NCBI RefSeq assembly: GCF_022682495.2
Contig: NC_071387.1
Location: forward strand, 152,166,935 to 152,230,934
Direction of reading: 5' to 3'
DNA from: Desmodus rotundus
Taxonomy: Eukaryota > Chordata > Mammalia > Chiroptera > Phyllostomidae
Length of the DNA: 64,000 nucleotides
Under the pieces are notes generated by a model. That model saw only the letters and a program-made list of their open reading frames with translations, searched no databases and was not told where the DNA came from. Below are positions 12,808 to 25,001 of the stretch, one piece after another. Position 1 is the stretch's first letter; every line of letters starts with the position of its first letter. The position numbers and the translations under genes are program-made.

Positions 12808-12898
12808 AAATATTGTTTGCAGTCAACCAATGTTAAATTAAGGAAGCTCTTTCCAGTAAACAACGGTTTCCAAAAGCAGATGTGAAGCCTCTGGTGGT
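12808..12898 (+). repeat. Dispersed direct repeat, copy A (matches 15146-15235)
   Basis: About 90 bp including gcagtcaaccaatgttaaa, gaagctctttccagtaaaca and agcagatgtgaag recurs 2.3 kb downstream at roughly 90 percent identity, apart from a 5 bp length difference. Copy A lies in unique-looking sequence, which suggests it is nearer the source. The segment does not match a repeat family I know. Confidence 0.75.
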
Positions 12899-13660
12899 TT
12901 CTCACGTACTCAGAAAGCAAAAATGAGCCCCGCAAAACAGAAACCTCTGACACAGCCATGTCAGTTAATAGAGAACCTGACCACTTCCTCTCTTAGTTGC
13001 TTTTGCCTACCTGCCATCCAGTATCCCTTCACAATTTTTACTTTAAAAGATGCTTCAGGAATTTTATTTCAACAGTTGACAACTCCACCAAACAAATATT
13101 TGTCTATATACTCTATCACAATTTTAGAAAAACAGTTAAAAGATGGATGCTTTTCCCTGTTACTGATTATACTGTTTGGTGAAAGTTGTAGCAGGATTTA
13201 AGAGTCAAATAGAGAGGTCAACCTGCAGAGAAAAATCAAAGTGGTGGTTATAAGCAGTAATTAGGGACAATTGTGGGGAACGTGAACAGGAAAGTGGGCC
13301 AGCTCTGGTCGGCGACAGAAAAGTGTTACGCTGGTGTTGTGTTATTTGTTTTCTAATCAGTGTGATCTGGACACGCAAGGTGACATTCCTAAGGAGGAAT
13401 TTCTGTGATCACTACCCTGGCTTACTGCAATGCTCATTTTAAACAATTAGCAGAATGATTAATTAATATGATTATGGCTGGGTACTGTATTTGGGCAATG
13501 AAATATATAGTTCAGTAGGGGAGCAAACAATAAACAAGTAAATTGAATTTAATTATAAATTGTGATAAGTGCTCTTTTGTAAACTTTGATCCAATTCTCA
13601 TAATCTTTAAAACAAGCAGTGCTTATTTTGTGAGTTTCAAGTTCTCTTCCTCTCCATTTA
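12899..13660. other. No recognisable feature
   Basis: Unique-looking sequence. Frames at 12923-13201 and 12997-13182 overlap each other in different phases, which argues against either being real. Confidence 0.4.
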
Positions 13661-13664
13661 ATAT

Positions 13665-13880
13665 AGACTAACATTTATTCATCTCTTATGAGTACTGTGT
13701 TAAATGCTTTATGTACCATCTTATTTAATTCTCATAATTTAAGGGGCATGTGCTCTTGTATATGCATAGTACTGTGAATGACATTCTGAAGACCCACTGC
13801 TAATTGGAGCAGGGACCGGATTCAAACCCAGGATTACTAGTCTGCAAGCTACTTAACAGCTTTGCTACACCACCTTTCTG
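13665..13880 (-). mobile_element. MIR SINE, antisense
   Basis: Antisense MIR signals in order: 'catttattcatctcttatgag', 'gtgttaaatgctttatgta', 'atttaattctcataattt', 'ggattcaaacccaggat' (B-box region complement), then 'cttaacagctttgctacac'. Diverged, with approximate ends. Confidence 0.75.
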
Positions 13881-14945
13881 ATGGAGGATAAGATCTAGAA
13901 TTCAATATGCTAATATTTATAATTAGTTGACTCTGTCATATGTATTTAAATCTGTGAACATGCACAAGGAGTCAATCAAGGGAAGAGAATTTCTCCACCC
14001 AGGGTCATCGTTACTATATCATTCCTCTCATCGCACAGCTGGGCTGTTGAATGTTGCTATTGAAAATCACAAAACTATTCTGACTGGATCTGTACAGAGT
14101 CATGCTTTCTAATTTTATGGCTGCTCACAATTCTTTTGCTGACTCCTTATCAAATTTCCTATGGCAGCATTTTCACCCCGTCTCTATCTCAGCAACAGCC
14201 CTTATTTCTGGCTTGACAGAAATTAGTGTTTGGAAGTGTGCTTTGTTGGGGAATTCTCTTCCTGGCCCCCCTTGTTTCTATGTTTCCCAAGAATGAATAG
14301 TATTGGAGCAGCACTTCCTGTGTCCCCCTTCCCCTCTTACCCTTATCCACGAGGATGAGTGATTTAGTTGATTGTTGGTACAAGTAGACTCTGACATCCA
14401 AAGGTCTACATTCTTTTGTTGGGCAGGTGGCATGTTTCAATTTACTGCTTCCTTTGCTTACCCTTCTTCTGTGAGTTCCAGAATAGCTCGTTTTCAGGAT
14501 GAATGTATTATCTTCTCTCCTTCATGTGACAACTTACTGGGGCAGGCACAGCCCAAGAAAGCAACTGTTTATTCAACACATAGCAACAAAGTCCATAAAT
14601 GTCAGTGTGGCATTTACTCTGTGGCACCTACTGCTCTAGGGCCTGAGGGGAGTATAAAGTTGTCTAGGGCCATTTTGGCCCTCCAGGATATCACACACTG
14701 GCAAATTGAAGCCAATAATGTAAAATAAGGTCTATGACTATAAAATATGTAAGCTTCTGAGAAACATACTAACTATGGAACCCCAGAGAAATAAGAGATC
14801 ACTTGAAGTACAGATGTTCAAAGGAGAGGTTCTTTTCCATGAGTTGGTGAGGAAAACATTCCAAGTCCTCTACAGTCTGAATACTATAAACTTGTTTGAT
14901 CGTATATGCCATCGCTTCTCCATGAGAGCAGAAAATAATCCTCTC
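13881..14945. other. No recognisable feature
   Basis: Unique-looking sequence. Frames at 13927-14112, 14102-14296, 14189-14440 (minus) and 14372-14728 lack domains. The 118-codon frame at 14372-14728 is Cys- and Ser-containing but unrecognised, and its flanks show no exon signals I can support. Confidence 0.4.
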
Positions 14946-14986
14946 CACGTTTCAATTAATTCTTATACTAATGCTATGAGCAAATC

Positions 14987-15283
14987 TTTTTTTTTTTATC
15001 CTTGCCCTAGAGAGGGAGAGAGGAAGGCATGGGGGGGAGGCAGAGAGAGAGAAAGAGAGATGCAAAGAGATATCCAAAAGAGAAACATGGATAGTTTGCC
15101 TCCCATACATGCCTCTACGCCTGATGGGGATTGAACCCACAACCATAAACATTCTTTGCAGTCAACCAATGTTAAAGAAGCTCTTTCCAGTAAACAACAG
15201 TTTCCCAAAGCAGATGTGAAGGCTCTAGTTGTGTTGCTGTATGGGAGGATGCTCCAACCAGCTGGGTCACCTGGCCAGGGCTG
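14987..15283 (-). mobile_element. VES-type SINE, antisense, carrying a 90 bp foreign patch
   Basis: The left part has the T-rich tail complement, agagaggg purine tract, 'gcctcccatac' and 'ggggattgaacccacaacc'. The right part has 'gatgctccaaccagctggg' and 'cacctggccagggct'. Between them roughly 45 bp of the usual SINE middle (a 'gtgccctgacc' block) is missing, and 15146-15235 holds a near-copy of 12808-12898 instead. Short imperfect repeats at the ends (tgagcaaat and tgaggaagtat) are probable target-site duplications. Confidence 0.8.
15146..15235 (+). repeat. Dispersed direct repeat, copy B, inside a SINE
   Basis: Copy of 12808-12898 in the same orientation. The match is tightest from tttgcagtcaaccaatgtt (15155) to gcagatgtgaag (15222) and fades on both sides. 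Relative to copy A it lacks 5 bases after gttaaa. Its position in place of a SINE segment argues against a normal transposon insertion. Confidence 0.75.
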
Positions 15284-15430
15284 AGGAAGTATTCTGATAT
15301 TCACTTTATAGGCACAGAGATACCTGGAAAATTGAAGTCCTGAGAGATTAAGTAACTTTCTTAAAGTTGCATGGTTAACAACTGGTAGAAAGCAAAACCC
15401 AAGTTTGCCTATTTTGATGTCCATATTGTT

Positions 15431-16230
15431 TTCTTAAAAGTAGGCCTCTTTACAAACTGTTTGGTGTAGACAGAAGAATACTGGGCAAGATTGAGAAAGG
15501 CAGGGTTAGAGTCCTGGATCCACTATTTCAGAGGTGTGTGATCTCGGACATTTTCTTTCCACTCTTCAATGTCTTCATTTTTGTGAGAGATGGGGATGAA
15601 AATTTCTGCGTTTGCCAGGAACTTTGGAGAAGTTGAGGTAGGGCATCTGTTTGCTAATGTTGTGAACCAGGACTTTATTTCAGCTTTGAACCATGTAAGT
15701 AGCCACACTCATATTCCAACAGCATGAACAGAGATCATGACCTCTGGAACAAGACCATGAGATAGGGAGTTGTATGCCGAAGTTTTACTGCAGAATTATC
15801 TGGGGACATAGACCTCTAAAGAAGCAAGCAGGGTAGTGCCGGGCAGAGTGAGAAACTGAATAGCAGTGAAGCTATCAGCAAGGCCTCATCCGATCACCAT
15901 AGGTGCTCCAGGGCTGGATGGCCCTGAGAGTTGAATCAAATTGAGGCAAGAAGAGCCAGAACGTTTGTTTCTCCAAATAAACCAGTCACTGGCTGCAGGT
16001 TGCTCTATTGGAGGGGCTGTAACTTTGAGTGCCCTACAGCTGAAGGGAATTCCTAGTGAGGGGTGTAATAGTCGATATGATATTCCCAGCCACCTGAAAT
16101 GGGTGCATCAGCCCTGACGAGGAGATCTGTGTGGAGATCTGAGAATCCACTGCAAAGACATATGACACTAAGAACCCTACCACCTCTCTCATGCTTGCTT
16201 TCTCAGCGCTTGCCCTTGCTTCTTAGCTCT
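15431..16230. other. No recognisable feature
   Basis: Unique-looking, moderate GC. No coding or named repeat signal. The 61-codon frame at 15523-15708 has no support. Confidence 0.4.
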
Positions 16231-16234
16231 TCTT

Positions 16235-16600
16235 ACATTATAGTGCATGCCTTCCATTTGGCACTTTCCTCCTGACCTGACCAGTGACTGCAGGGCCATG
16301 TCTTATATCTTTGAGCGTCTAGCAGTGAGGCGTGTAGTGACTATAGGCAGAAGCAGCTCAATTAATGTTTGATGTCAGTGGTGTTAATGGTGACGATGAT
16401 ATACCAACTGTACGGCTGGGTACTGAGGAGTCTGGAAAGAAAGATAAGGCATGATCCATTTTATTTGCCAAACATGTAATCATAGAATAAAAACTAAGGG
16501 ATGTGAAAAAATTACTGTAATTAGCAAAGTACCACACACATAAATAAGTGCTCAATATATTTCTGTAGAATAGATGAATAAATGAATGAATGAGAGAACA
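16235..16600 (+). mobile_element. L2 LINE 3' end fragments
   Basis: Sense-strand L2 phrases: 'tgactgcagggccatgtctt' with 'gagcgtctagcag', 'ctcaattaatgtttgat', and at about 16530-16595 'ataagtgctcaatatatttc' followed by gaatgaatga-type terminal repeats. The two pieces may be separate L2 copies. Confidence 0.5.
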
Positions 16601-17545
16601 ATTAATGGCCAGACGGTTGGCTCTGATTCTGAGCATAACTCAGCATAAACTTGGAAGACACAAGCATGGCTGTGTCTGGACTGGAAAGTCAGAATGATTC
16701 CTTCAAGAGGGTGGTCTTGAGTTATGGGTGGCATAGTGGTTGGAAGAAGGTTGAAGAGAATGGTGTGGGTAGGTAAGGAAATATTTTCTGTGAGGAACAT
16801 CCCAGACATGAGGGATTTGGGTAAGCACACCTGCTTGCCTGGGGTGCAGTGTATTTGTGAGTGATTGCACAAAGCAAGGCTCAGTACACAGGGAAATTGG
16901 GATAGACTGTGAAAGACTAGAGGAATTGACAGTATTAAGTCATGATGGAGCCCTACGTTGGGGAGTGAAAAAATGTATGTCAAGAAGTGCAGGGTTCAGA
17001 ATGGATTGAGGGGAAAATCAATTAGGGGTAGAGAGACCAGACAGAAGGTTGCATATATTAGGTATAAGTGATGAAAGCCTGAACGAGGATGGATGAAGAT
17101 GGAATGGAATATAAAGGTGGAGTTTAGGGTTTCATCTGCAGGAAAGAAAGACTGGACTTAATAACATGCTTATTTTTCTCACTTCTTTATTCCTTAAATC
17201 CAAAATGTTGCTAAATATCAGTAAAAGAGGAACTTCCAATTTCTGAAGGACTTTCCATCTTTTTAGTAAATTAGTGCCATTATCTACAATGTCTAGATGC
17301 TAAACACATTAAGACATACCTACACAACAGGACCAGAACGGCTGTTTTGACCGAACTGAATAGGTTAGCCAGATCCTAACTCAATCATTTCACTCAAACA
17401 ACAAGCCAAATAGTACCTGCACCTGCCCTCCCTGTAACTCTCCTCAGTCTATGAAGTGAGTTCACATTTTAAAGTGACCAGTTAAAAACAATAACTCAAT
17501 TTAGTCAAAACATTTAAACCAACTGTGTGGCACTAATGTGTATCC
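16601..17545. other. No recognisable feature
   Basis: Unique-looking sequence. The 143-codon minus frame at 16552-16983 is Leu/Ser/Pro-rich, starts within the L2 piece and has no domain. Confidence 0.4.
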
Positions 17546-17605
17546 ATCTATCATCTATCTATCTAACTAGCTAGCTAGCTAGCTATCACCTATTATCAAT
17601 TTATC
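17545..17605 (+). repeat. Compound tetranucleotide microsatellite
   Basis: (ATCT)n-like units run into a pure (CTAG)n tract of about 20 bp (ctagctagctagctagct at 17568-17585), then degenerate ATCA/TATC units. Confidence 0.85.
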
Positions 17606-18250
17606 TAATCTATAGGACCAAGTTAGGTCATTTGTTTCCTGATATAATTTTGTTGTGATTTGGTTTTGTCTTCAGGCAGGTCTAATACAATATGACCTTT
17701 GTTGAAAGCATGTTCCTTAAAAGTGCACATGTGATGTATGATGTACATGGTATTTATCATGAGTATTTGAACTCTGATATTATTTTACAAATGCAAGGTA
17801 TATTAGATCAATTTATTTTTACTTTATTTTTCATCTTTTCTATTTTAAATTGCTGGATAATTTAATAAAAATGAAATAAATGAGTCTATCTAAACAGCGA
17901 TTATCCTAAGTGAACGCTTAATCTGTGACTACATAATTTGAAACCTATTTCTACACTTTTGTAATGTAAATACCTGTACCTATTGACTAATTATATTCTT
18001 TACTTTTTATATTACTGATTTATTCCATCACTATCTATGTAACATTAACCTATCTTTAAAATTTATTGTGTAACAAAATACAATGCTTGAGATTACTCCT
18101 TACTCATGTATGTTACTTGTTTCAGTACCACAATTCCCTTCTAGCTTTGTATTGCTAGGAAGAGACTTCAGAAGAAAGAAGCATAGTTTTCTTCAATTTT
18201 TTGATATTATCTTTTCTTTATGTTTTATTTTTTCAAAGATGTAAGTAATT
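17606..18250. other. No recognisable feature
   Basis: AT-rich sequence with no repeat or coding signal that I can name. Confidence 0.4.
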
Positions 18251-18254
18251 TTGT

Positions 18255-19940
18255 TGAACTGTTTTTTTAATTACACTTTTTATTTAGGGATAATTGTAGA
18301 TGCACATGCAGTTTTAAGAAATAATACAGAAAGATCCCATGTACTCTCTCTATTTCCCTCAATGGTATAACATCCTGCAAAACCATAGCATAACGTGACA
18401 ACTAGGATATCCATATTGATATAGACAAGACATAGACTATCCCCATCATCAAAGGAGTCCTCATATTGCCCCTTCTGTCCTCTCTCTCTCTCCTGTTCTC
18501 AACTAAACTGTTCTCCATTTCTATAATTTTGTCATTTCAAAAATGCTATATACATAGAATCCTATGGTATGTAACCTTTGTCTTTTTTTCACTCAGTATA
18601 ACTCTCTGGAGAATCATTCAAGTTGTTGTTTGTATCAACAGATTTTTCCTCTTTTTATATGCCACAGGTTGTTTAAACATTCACCCACTGAAGAACATCT
18701 GGGTGTTTCCGGTTTTTGGTGGTTATAATAAGGCCATTATAAATAGTCTTATAGATGATGAAGCCAGTTTACCAACTTTTCCTTTTATGGATCATGCTTT
18801 TTTTTCTTTTTTTTTCTGAGCTCCATATCCTGAAGATTTCCTCCCCTGTTTTTTTTTTTTTGTCTGAACATTTTATAGCTAAAAGTTTTACATACAAGTC
18901 TGTTATATCTTTTGAGTTAATATTTATATAAGATAGTAGGTTTGTGTCACTGTGTTGTTTTGCCTATGGATGTCTAGTGCCTCCAGAACTAATGGAAAGT
19001 CTGTTCTTTCTCCACTGACTACTTCTTACCTTTGTCAAAAATCAGTTGATTTCCATATGATCTCACCTACATGTGGAACCTAGTCAACAAAACAACCAAG
19101 CAAAAATATAACCAGAGACAGTGAAATAAAGAACAAATTGATAGTAACCAGAGGGGAGAGGGGATAATGGGGGCGGGGAATGGGAAGGGTTGTCAAGGAA
19201 CATGTATAAAGGACACATGACAAAACCAAAGGGGGGTAGGATTGAGGGTGGGAGGTGGGGATGTGTTGGGTGGAGGGGAGTGGTGGGGGAAAATGGAGAC
19301 AACTGTACTTGAAGAACAATAAAAAAAAACAATCCACTTGAAACTTCCTCTTTGAACTGTAGATCATTTGGAAGTATGTTGTTAGTTTCAAAATGCTTGG
19401 AGATTTTCCTGTTATCTTTCAAATTGATTTCTAGTTTGAGTCTTGTGGACAGATAACATACTCAAAATGATTAAAATTCTTTCCAACTTGTTGAAGTCTG
19501 TTGTAGAGGTCAGGATATGGTCTATTGTGGTATGTAATCCACAGGTACTTGAAAATAATGTGTGTTCAGCTGTTGTTGGGTAAAATGTTTAACAAAATTA
19601 AATCCTGTTGGTTGATAGTATTGCTGAGTTCATATTCTCAGTGATTTTCTGTTTTAATTCTGTCAATTGTTTGAGAGGGGTGTTGAAGTATCCAACTGTA
19701 TCTGTGGATTTGTCTGTTTCTCCTTTTAGCTCCATCAGGTTTTGTAGCTCTGTTGTTTGGTGAGTCCACATTTAGGATTGCTGTATCTTTTTGGCAGATT
19801 GATTCTTCTTTCATTAAATAATGTCTTTCATTGTCTTTGCTAATTTTCTTTGCTCTAAAGTCTGCTTTATCTCATATTAAGTAGTCACAACACTTTTCCT
19901 TTGTAATATAATTGTATTAAATATTTCCTCTATATATTTA
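18255..19940 (-). mobile_element. Old L1 LINE, antisense, fragmented
   Basis: Antisense sequence of an ancient mammalian L1. Signals in order include 'tttcactcagtataactctc', 'ggtttttggtggttataata', 'catgcttttttttc', 'ctttgtcaaaaatcagttga', then after a younger insert 'ctagtttgagtcttgtgg', 'ggtctattgtggtatgtaat', 'gaggggtgttgaagtatcc', 'gtggatttgtctgtttctcc' and 'tttgctctaaagtctgcttt'. There is an internal loss of L1 sequence around the insertion at 19045-19345. The 117-codon frame at 18466-18819 lies in antisense L1 and is not a gene. Confidence 0.75.
19045..19345 (+). mobile_element. Bat L1 3' UTR (5'-truncated), inserted in old L1
   Basis: Begins near 'atatgatctcacctacatgt', continues with 'gaacaaattgatagtaacca', 'aaaggacacatgac', a long G-rich tract (gggggtagg, gggtgggaggtgggg), 'ggagacaactgtacttgaag' and ends aacaataaaaaaaaac. 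This is the G-rich L1 3' UTR and poly-A end seen in bats. The surrounding antisense L1 is much more decayed, so this copy is younger. Target-site duplication is unclear. The overlapping minus frames at 19080-19422 are the complement of the G-rich tract. Confidence 0.8.
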
Positions 19941-22900
19941 GAACCACATCAGACAGTGATATACATATGGCTTTAACTATTACAATAATTTAGAAAGCTC
20001 AAGAAGAGATAAAACCCATTTGCTTCTCCCTCTGCATCTTATACTTGTTTCTACTTCCACTTAGGCCTCTCTTTATTGAAGTGAATATTCTGAATTTCTT
20101 CCCCAGATCTGAGTCTTACTGCTTTCCCTGCTACCAGCCACTACTTATCTGCTGAACTTGTTTCAAGGCAAGTTATGTCGGAGCTCTATTCCACTTGCTT
20201 CTGGAAGAAAATGAAATCTAATTATCATATTTTTATACAAAGATAACAAGGATAATAAAATCCTGAAATGTGAAAGGGAGATATGAAAAAAAGAACATTC
20301 ACAATAAGCTTGAAGAGTTTTGAGACACATGTTTGATGTGTTCTCTGATCTTGAGCAAGATCTTAACATTGTCATGTAACATTAAGATTGAAAAAGAAGG
20401 AAAGATAGTGTTTCCATCTTACACTAATTTTTACCGAAAGATAGACCTGAATAAAAGCCAGCTGAACCTATGCCAGTCCCCGGGCATATGCACAAGGAAC
20501 TGCATAGGCATGAAAGAGCAAAACCACAGTAAATAACATGATTGAAGCAGACAGATGCTGCAGGTAAGTGTGGCTTTTATTTTGAACAAAAAATATACTT
20601 TCATTAATACCACTTCACATTGTTTATTTTTCCAAACTTACATTATTCAAATATAGTTTACATTATGATTTTTTTATTTTCTGAGTTATTTCTTATCTCC
20701 ACTGTCTATTTTTTATGAACTTTAATACAAATAGTAAATCTTACTGTTGAAAAGTTTCCGGGTTTTATATAGTAAGGACAAATGGCAAAAAATTTAGCTC
20801 AGAATTTGTATCCAGAAAGTTGCATGGGGCATGAATCATTAGATTGCAGTTTGACTAGAAACCTCTTGGAATTGCTTCTTTTTCTGGCCATTCGTGTGTA
20901 GACCTTGCCTCTTGGGGAGCCCTTTTTGCGCTGCATCTTGAGTTATTGACATGCCTCTTTCTCATGAGAATGTTAGCTCCTGGAAGGTGGGATCAGCATC
21001 TTATATGCTTGTTAGCTAGGCTAATATATTATTAGAAAGAATAGTTTTAATTGCAAAGTTTATGACTTTTTATAAATGATAATTATAGATAAGATGAATC
21101 TACTCTAGCTAGTTGAATAATCCTTATCATTTGTAAAGTGAACAAGAACTGTAATATTTTTCAATCTATTAACTGATATGTATTTGATACCTACTTTGGG
21201 TTCTGCAATCTATTGATCACTGTAGGAATGTGAAAATAGTATAAAGCATAATTTTCTCTTCATTGGATTCTTTAGTAAGACTAATACATGAAACTATTCC
21301 AGTAAATCTGAGCTTATACACAACATGGACTTAAACTGGCTGATACAGAGTATGCACATTAGAGGTTCAAAGCAGGGGCAGATCATAGTGGACCGGAGTG
21401 TCTGGGGAGGGTGCCTGGAATAGGTGAGAGTTGATTAGGGTTCTGAAGTACAGAGCATAGTTTGGGTACATGGAGAGAAAGACCAGTAGTATTGGGAGAA
21501 TGAGGAAAAGGATTTTAAATAGGAAATACAGTATTAAATCACAAAAAATGATAGAAGAAGTCTTAACTATTGAATAGTTTGAGATTGCATTTCCTCTGTT
21601 ATATGATGAGGATCAACAAGATTTTTTGGTAGAATGATGACTGACATAGATAATGAGAGATTGGTTGGGTGTGGGTGGTCAGGATCATGGCTGTCCAAGT
21701 CTGATGAGCCATCTGCAGTATTGGTAGTCAGAGGTAACTCAGTGAGCAAGGACTAAAGCTTGCAAATGGGGTGGGGTAATCAGAGACATATGGGAGAGAG
21801 AAAGATCGACAAGCAGAACTATGTTAGGCCCATGTCTTTAGCTTGCAAGGTGCCCAAGGCAACACAAGGGCAGCAACCTCAAACCTTTAACCACTGAGCT
21901 CTTTAAAGAATGGACTTTTGGTTAAGGATCTATTTTTTTCCCCACCACTGCTGAATACATAGACCCTGGCATGGATAAAAATCTTTAAACTGGAAAAATT
22001 ATGCCCATGTGCAAATTTAACACTTAAGTGTTTAATTATGTAAGTCATATATTTTTTGGTATTTGTTTTGAATATGATTTATGAAATGTTGGCTTGCAGA
22101 AAATTGGCACATATAGATATGTTGAAACAGGTTTAGAATTTTTATCAACATAAATTGTATATAAAATATACATTTTATATACCCCGGTAGTGTTATCACT
22201 TTTTCTAACACATTTGAAGGAGGAAACCTATTTACTCGTTGTGGGTCCCAAGAATAACTGGAAGAAAAAAAACCCCATAAAACAATTCTTTAGGTTTCCC
22301 CAGAAAATGTTCTCTTTGCTCCATATGTGCTTTGAGTTTTATAATTAAACCCGTGCCTGGACCAATGTCATTTGAATTTTAAAGGTTACGTACATAGAAT
22401 GTCAAAACAACCTTTTAAAACACATTAGTAAAGTGAAGGATTGGCCAAGATGATTTCTAAGGTTCCTACCACACTCAACATTATCTAATTCTCTGAACAA
22501 GAAACATTCTCTCGTTCAAATTGCTAGCAGTTTGGTTTACACTCTGCTACACAACTGGTTGGCTGGCTTTCTTGACTAGGTTCCAGATTCTTTGGGGATG
22601 CAGATACAACCTCATGAGGAGCAGCATCCCTCTCCAATCACAGATTGGCCACAATGTAACCGTGGTAGCCGAGCAAGGGGAGAGGCGGCCATCCCACTGC
22701 CATTTATCTGTGCACCACATGTTTGCAAGAAAAATTTGTTAAGTACTTTGTACTTGGAACTTGTTTTGTCTGTAACTTTAGGGAATGAGAAAAGTTTTGC
22801 CTCCAAGTTTAGAATGGTCTTGAATTTTATGGCTTTTCTGATTTGTATCCAAATTTGTGTCAGCTGGATTTCACTTTGGCTGTGCTGGCAACACATGACT

Positions 22901-24583
22901 TTCTGGTTCTGAGACAGACTCATTAGAAGGTGCATAGTCATCAAATTGCTAACCACACATTTTAGGGAGCTAAGTGTAAATAAATCAAAATCATATGAAC
23001 TAAATTTACCAAAAAATACATGTGAATTTAAAAACTAATGGAAAAATATCAGTGCCAAAATGACCTATTTCTTTTCTCAGAACCAAAAAACACTTAAGAC
23101 ATTATTTACTGAGCTTAAAATTGTAGTTGGGGTTGTCATTTCCTATTGGAAAGAAACGAAGCTCAAGATGGCAAAGCACTGGATGGAAAAACATTCCAAC
23201 AGGAAAACAAAAGACAAAATTCTATTTTAGATTATGCTTTTCTTAGACTATGAAAACCATCTCTATTACCTCAAGATACAAGGTTTTTCACCTAGAATCA
23301 AAGGCTTCAGTCTCAGATGGAAGGGCCTTATTGTTCAGGTAGGCGCTGTGGCCTGGGCTTGGGTCCCTGCCATGTGATTGGCAGCTTGTGCTGGGACTTC
23401 TCCCTGCAGACAAAACTGTTTCTTGAGGTGGCCGGCTCATGTGTATGGACTAGTAGAAAGAATCTAGTCTCTCTGAAGCTTCCACCAATTTGTGTTTATC
23501 CCTCAAGACTAGAAAATGGATTAACCACCATTTTCCTCATAATAATTTGTTTTAGGTTTTAGTTATTTGTACGGGCAGAAACTTACAAGTGTTCCCTTAA
23601 GAAAAGGGGTGTTTATTATGTGGATTTACATGGGATGGGAAATAAAGGGAAGATAGCAGGAACAGAACCAGCTCTCCACAATATCTTTTCCCCTCTCCCT
23701 CTCCGTCACCCTGTCTTGTCCTTCTCCCTCCCTCCCCCTGCACCTTGGCTGCACTCTGGTTCACTGTGTTTTCTTCTCTCTGCTGCTGAACTTTCTCTGC
23801 TTACAAAGTGTTTTGGTCTCTCATCATTCTCGTTTACACATGGTCTTGGTTTGCTGTGGGCTGAACTTTAGCTGCTGGTTTCCTTTTAGCCTTCTGCCTC
23901 TATTTCTAACTGGTTTTCCAATACAAATGTCCATTTAAGGAGAGTCAGGTCCAGCTAACTTTTTTATTCTAGGTGCTAGCATAGGGGGCTGAATTATGGG
24001 CTGGCTGCCTTTGAGTCACAGTGATATGTCAATTACCAGTCCAGTTACTCCCGAACATGGCCATTGCATGGGTACCTATGATGCAGGACTGTGGTAGAGG
24101 CAGTATCTCTTTCAAGTGGAGTGGGTGGCAGTAGTTGAAACCCTGCATATACTTCTTAAATCACTTGAAGTATGTGTTTATGTACCTTCCTTCCTGTTTA
24201 CTCTTTAGGTTAAAGCCTCCAGGTTTTTCAGTCACTGCTTATGGGACATGGTTTTGAGTATCTTCATCACTTTATCTTTCTTCTGTACATAATTTAGTAG
24301 ACTTGTATGTCTCTTATAGTGATGACTAGAAGTTCAGAAAACATTCCAAGGTGATCTGACTAGGGATGTTTACGATAGGAGTATCACCTGCTATGTTTTA
24401 ATACTTTGCTTCAGATATTGCTGCCCAAGAGTCAATTATATTGCTTAAATTTTATTTTTGTTAAAAAGAAAAACATGAATAAATAACCCAAAATATGGCC
24501 CCTGCTCTCAGGGAGCTTACATTCCTTACCAATTATACTTAGCACATAGAAGGTCCTTAATAAATAATTGTTTATTAATTAAA
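19941..24583. other. Long stretch without recognisable genes or named repeats
   Basis: Mostly unique AT-rich sequence. 20333-20563 contains a 67-codon frame followed by a strong splice-donor match (caggtaagtg at 20561-20570), but no acceptor or conservation evidence supports an exon. 21340-21760 and 22550-22720 are richer in GC. 23580-24130 has a pyrimidine-rich block (ctctccctctccgtc region) and phrasing such as 'ggagagtcaggtccagc' that hints at an old LTR, which I cannot name. Confidence 0.35.
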
Positions 24584-24594
24584 GTAGAAAAATT

Positions 24595-24828
24595 AGCCCT
24601 TGCTGGTGTGGCTCAGTTGGAGCATCGTCCCATAACCAAAAGGTTGAGGGTTCAGTTCTCGATCAGGGCACATACCTAGGTTGCAGTTTCGATTCCCAAT
24701 TTGGGTGTGCATGGGAGGCAACCAATCAATGATTGTCTCTTGCATTGGTGTTTCTCTCTCTCCTTTCCTTTCTCCCTTCCTCTCTCTAAAAGAGCAATAA
24801 AAAATGGTCTCAGATGAGGATAAAAAAA
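24595..24828 (+). mobile_element. VES-type SINE (second subtype, with duplicated B-box region)
   Basis: tRNA-like head agcccttgctggtgtggctc, 'ggttcagttctcgatcaggg', 'cacatacctaggttgc', a second 'gtttcgattcccaat', 'gggaggcaacc', (CT)n and a tail ending aggataaaaaaa. Near-identical 11 bp repeats gtagaaaaatt (24584-24594) and gtggaaaaatt (24829-24839) flank it. Confidence 0.9.
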
Positions 24829-25001
24829 GTGGAAAAATTGTTTTGTTAGTGTTTGTCTCTGCAATTACCTGTTAAATCTTTCCAGATTGATTTCTAATTT
24901 GTTTTCCAACATTTTTACTCTCAGCCTCACAGGTAATAGTCATTTTCATGTGCCATTAGATCCAGTCTTTTTGCTCTTCTGTTCTGCTTTATAGCAAAAA
25001 T

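Larger units (their letters stand above)
14950..15430 (-). mobile_element. MIR SINE, antisense, split by a VES SINE
   Basis: The left piece (about 14950-14986, 'attaattcttatactaatgc') and the right piece (about 15284-15430, 'aggcacagagatacc', 'gagagattaagtaactttct', 'aagttgcatgg') fit one antisense MIR, interrupted by the VES SINE at about 14987-15283. Confidence 0.6.

Noticed and set aside
18466..18819. 117-codon plus frame rich in Phe, Leu, Ile resembling a membrane protein
   Set aside because: It is the antisense of old L1, whose T-rich complement encodes hydrophobic residues in any frame.
19080..19422. Two overlapping minus frames of 103 and 112 codons, Pro/Ser-rich
   Set aside because: They are the complement of the G-rich bat L1 3' UTR. 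The apparent proline-rich composition comes from the C-rich strand.
20561..20570. Strong splice-donor match caggtaagtg after a 67-codon frame
   Set aside because: No credible acceptor, no protein family and no supporting context. Single donor matches are common by chance.
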